A DNA stretch of 15,358 bases from Mucilaginibacter sp. (GTDB lineage Bacteria > Bacteroidota > Bacteroidia > Sphingobacteriales > Sphingobacteriaceae): the NCBI GenBank assembly GCA_019235595.1, contig JAFAKI010000213.1, positions 1 to 15,358 of the forward strand. The letters are read 5' to 3'. A program made the position numbers and the translations under genes. Positions 13,957-15,358 of this stretch are shown one piece after another. The notes beneath the pieces are model-generated. The model saw only the letters and a list, made by a program, of their open reading frames with translations, was not told the origin of the DNA and did no database searches. Each line of letters opens with the position of its first letter. The first letter of the stretch is position 1.

Positions 13957-14874
13957 TCAATGGCCATGCACTTTATGAAAACTTGCGGGAATAGTTTGCA
14001 AATAGGCATACATTGCATCAACATCTCTGTCACTAAGCCTTTTAAATTTAGGCATCGGCGGGTGTAAGTTTCTATGCGGTGCCTCGCCATCCTTTACCGC
14101 CTTTCTGAACTGTGATTGGGTATAATCACCAATCCCAGTCTGCTTATCAGGTGTAAGGTTTGACGCATATATCTCCATGCCTTGCCGAGTTTTAAACTTC
14201 ATGCCACCTGCCATATAGCCTTTGGATTGTTCGGGATAAAGGTAATTTAGTTTGGTGACGCTTTTTGAATGGCAATGAAAGCAACCAATATTATCAACTA
14301 AATACCGGCCTGAAGCGATTGGGTCGCTTTCAGTCGGCCTGTTAATGCCCGTTTTATAAGGTAGTGGCTTTGCCATAATATTCATGGCCATTTTACCAAT
14401 CAAGTTAAAATGAGTAATGCCTATGGTGGTGTCGGCAGCGGCCACAGCCGGGTCGTCAGAGCGAAGATAAACGATAATATCGTTCATATCTTCATCCGCC
14501 ATGTTGGGGCGCAACATATAAGGTATGAAACGGCCATCCCTTGCAACGCCTGTTTTAAGCAGGTATCTTAACTCTGCATCGGAATATCTTGGAGGAACAC
14601 CATTTGATTTGGAATTGGTAAGGTTTGCCGAATAAACCGTTCCCACAATGCCTGGTACCTCGTGAATACGCGTGCCGATAAATTTATTGACAGTTGGGTC
14701 ATAATGACATCCGCCGCAAATACTATAAACCAGCACCCGGCCATGTTCCAGTGCTATTTCTGAGCGCGTAGCGGTAAAGTTTGATTCGGTGGTATCAAAT
14801 TTAGTTTTACAACTGCCGATAATAATTGCAGCTGATAAAATACTTATCGCCGATATCCAATGAAACTTCCGCAC
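13957..14874 (-). CDS. Diheme cytochrome c lipoprotein
   Basis: A 305-residue exported protein with two c-type heme sites: CGGCH (residues 53-57) and CFHCH (198-202). The N terminus has a hydrophobic signal ending IIIGSC, a lipobox placing the lipidated Cys at 22, so it should be membrane-anchored outside the cytoplasm. Candidate Met axial ligands lie in IPYMLRPNM and HPPMPKF. The second half (about 185-305) resembles a class I cytochrome c domain, with TPDKQTGIGDYTQSQFRKAVKDG. It could pass electrons between a dehydrogenase and the respiratory chain, but no redox partner gene is nearby. The start is GTG at 14874: the frame has a TAG stop four codons upstream and no ATG between, while starting later would lose the signal peptide. 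Confidence 0.9.
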   Translation of the reverse strand: MRKFHWISAISILSAAIIIGSCKTKFDTTESNFTATRSEIALEHGRVLVYSICGGCHYDPTVNKFIGTRIHEVPGIVGTVYSANLTNSKSNGVPPRYSDAELRYLLKTGVARDGRFIPYMLRPNMADEDMNDIIVYLRSDDPAVAAADTTIGITHFNLIGKMAMNIMAKPLPYKTGINRPTESDPIASGRYLVDNIGCFHCHSKSVTKLNYLYPEQSKGYMAGGMKFKTRQGMEIYASNLTPDKQTGIGDYTQSQFRKAVKDGEAPHRNLHPPMPKFKRLSDRDVDAMYAYLQTIPASFHKVHGH

Positions 14875-14954
14875 GATATGATGCTATCTCACTCATTAAT
14901 ACACATTTAACGCCGTAATGTTTTGTAAAAGAATAAGAATCAGCGGTGCTCAAA

Positions 14955-15358
14955 TTACTGCCACCATTTCAACGGAAACTTAATCTTATCGACTGAGCTT
15001 ACCACTAAATCGGGCTTAAAGGCATAGTGATTTAAGGTGTCTTTGTCGGATATTCCCGACAGCACCAGAATGGTCTTATAGCCCATTTGTACGCCACCTT
15101 GTATATCTGTTTCCATCGTATCACCTACTACTGTGGTTTCCGCAGTTTCGAGGCCCAGATATTTCCGCGCCGAACGCATCATTACCGGGCTTGGTTTACC
15201 GGTGACAAAAGCTTTTCTTCCGGTAGCTTCTTCAATCATGGCTGTGGTTGCAGCAACGCCCAAATTGTTCCATCCTGGTTTTTTAGGTGATGGGTCGCGG
15301 TTGGTGGTGATGAATTTTGCGCCTGCCAATATCATATCAACAGCCCGTTGCACCATTT
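14955..15358 (-). CDS. HAD-IIA family phosphatase (NagD-like), C-terminal part
   Basis: The frame is open to the right edge (bases 15357-15358 fit an AA-ending codon), so the true start lies beyond the window; the Met at 15356 is probably internal. About 134 codons remain of a family usually 250-260 residues long. Visible features are the cap-to-core segment with FITTNRDPSPKKPGWNNLGV, motif III Lys in TGKPSP, and motif IV VVGDTMETDIQGG, whose acidic residues bind Mg2+. Such HAD-IIA enzymes hydrolyse small phosphates such as p-nitrophenyl phosphate, phosphoglycolate, nucleotides or sugar phosphates; the substrate is not inferable here. The catalytic DxD of motif I is outside the window. It lies 80 bp upstream of the cytochrome gene on the same strand. 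Confidence 0.85.
   Translation of the reverse strand, partial: MVQRAVDMILAGAKFITTNRDPSPKKPGWNNLGVAATTAMIEEATGRKAFVTGKPSPVMMRSARKYLGLETAETTVVGDTMETDIQGGVQMGYKTILVLSGISDKDTLNHYAFKPDLVVSSVDKIKFPLKWWQ

Noticed and set aside
13839..14090. Minus-strand frame overlapping the racemase and cytochrome gene ends
   Set aside because: It overlaps two well-supported genes in another frame and shows no family features.

Overview
The window looks like chromosomal DNA of a Bacteroidota member, most likely family Sphingobacteriaceae (Mucilaginibacter/Pedobacter-like). The evidence is moderate to low GC, weak Shine-Dalgarno sequences, several TAnnTTTG-type -7 promoter boxes, a kdsA-kdsD pair for Kdo synthesis, and proteins typical of the group (secreted S41 peptidase, large secreted GH2 glycosidase, lipoprotein diheme cytochrome c, PAS-rich histidine kinase). 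It reads as mostly ordinary chromosome; I see no transposase, integrase, phage gene or CRISPR array.

Layout. 1-422 (-): Lys/Ala/Pro-rich histone-H1-like protein reaching the left edge. 695-2084 (+): exported S41 peptidase split by a one-base frameshift. 2090-4732 (-): exported GH2 beta-mannosidase-like enzyme. 4831-5100 (+): unrecognised 89-residue protein. 5200-5934 (-): stand-alone ABC-type AAA ATPase. 6040-6122 (-): tRNA-Leu(CAA) behind hscB (6154-6681, -). 6686-6802: a block of repeated and inverted ACACGAATTAGA-like units lying between the hscB and kdsA starts. 6806-8530 (+): kdsA-kdsD operon. 8609-9394 (+): BtuF-like metal/corrinoid-binding-fold protein without a signal peptide. 9460-9541 (+): tRNA-Leu(TAG) with promoter and terminator. 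9696-12368 (-): 890-residue membrane sensor kinase with no adjacent response regulator. 12518-12549: a degenerate copy of the tRNA-Leu 3' end followed by its own terminator. 12716-13189 (+): Dps, with promoter and a strong terminator. 13262-13954 (+): Asp/Glu racemase family protein, convergent with a diheme cytochrome c lipoprotein (13957-14874, -). 14955-15358 (-): C-terminal half of a HAD-IIA phosphatase.

How the genes fit together. kdsD and kdsA supply the first two dedicated steps of Kdo synthesis for lipopolysaccharide (Ru5P to A5P, then A5P + PEP to Kdo-8-P). HscB serves Fe-S cluster assembly, Dps iron storage and DNA protection, the GH2 enzyme glycan breakdown. The others have no obvious partner here.

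The most unusual item is the 3.0-kb interval between the intact tRNA-Leu(TAG) and the decayed tRNA-Leu 3' end, which encloses only the sensor kinase. It is either an old tRNA duplication or the scar of an integration at a tRNA gene. Next come the peptidase frameshift, the hscB-kdsA inverted-repeat block, and the LOV-like PAS domain without the photoactive cysteine. I did not find convincing evidence of a wholly new biological system.
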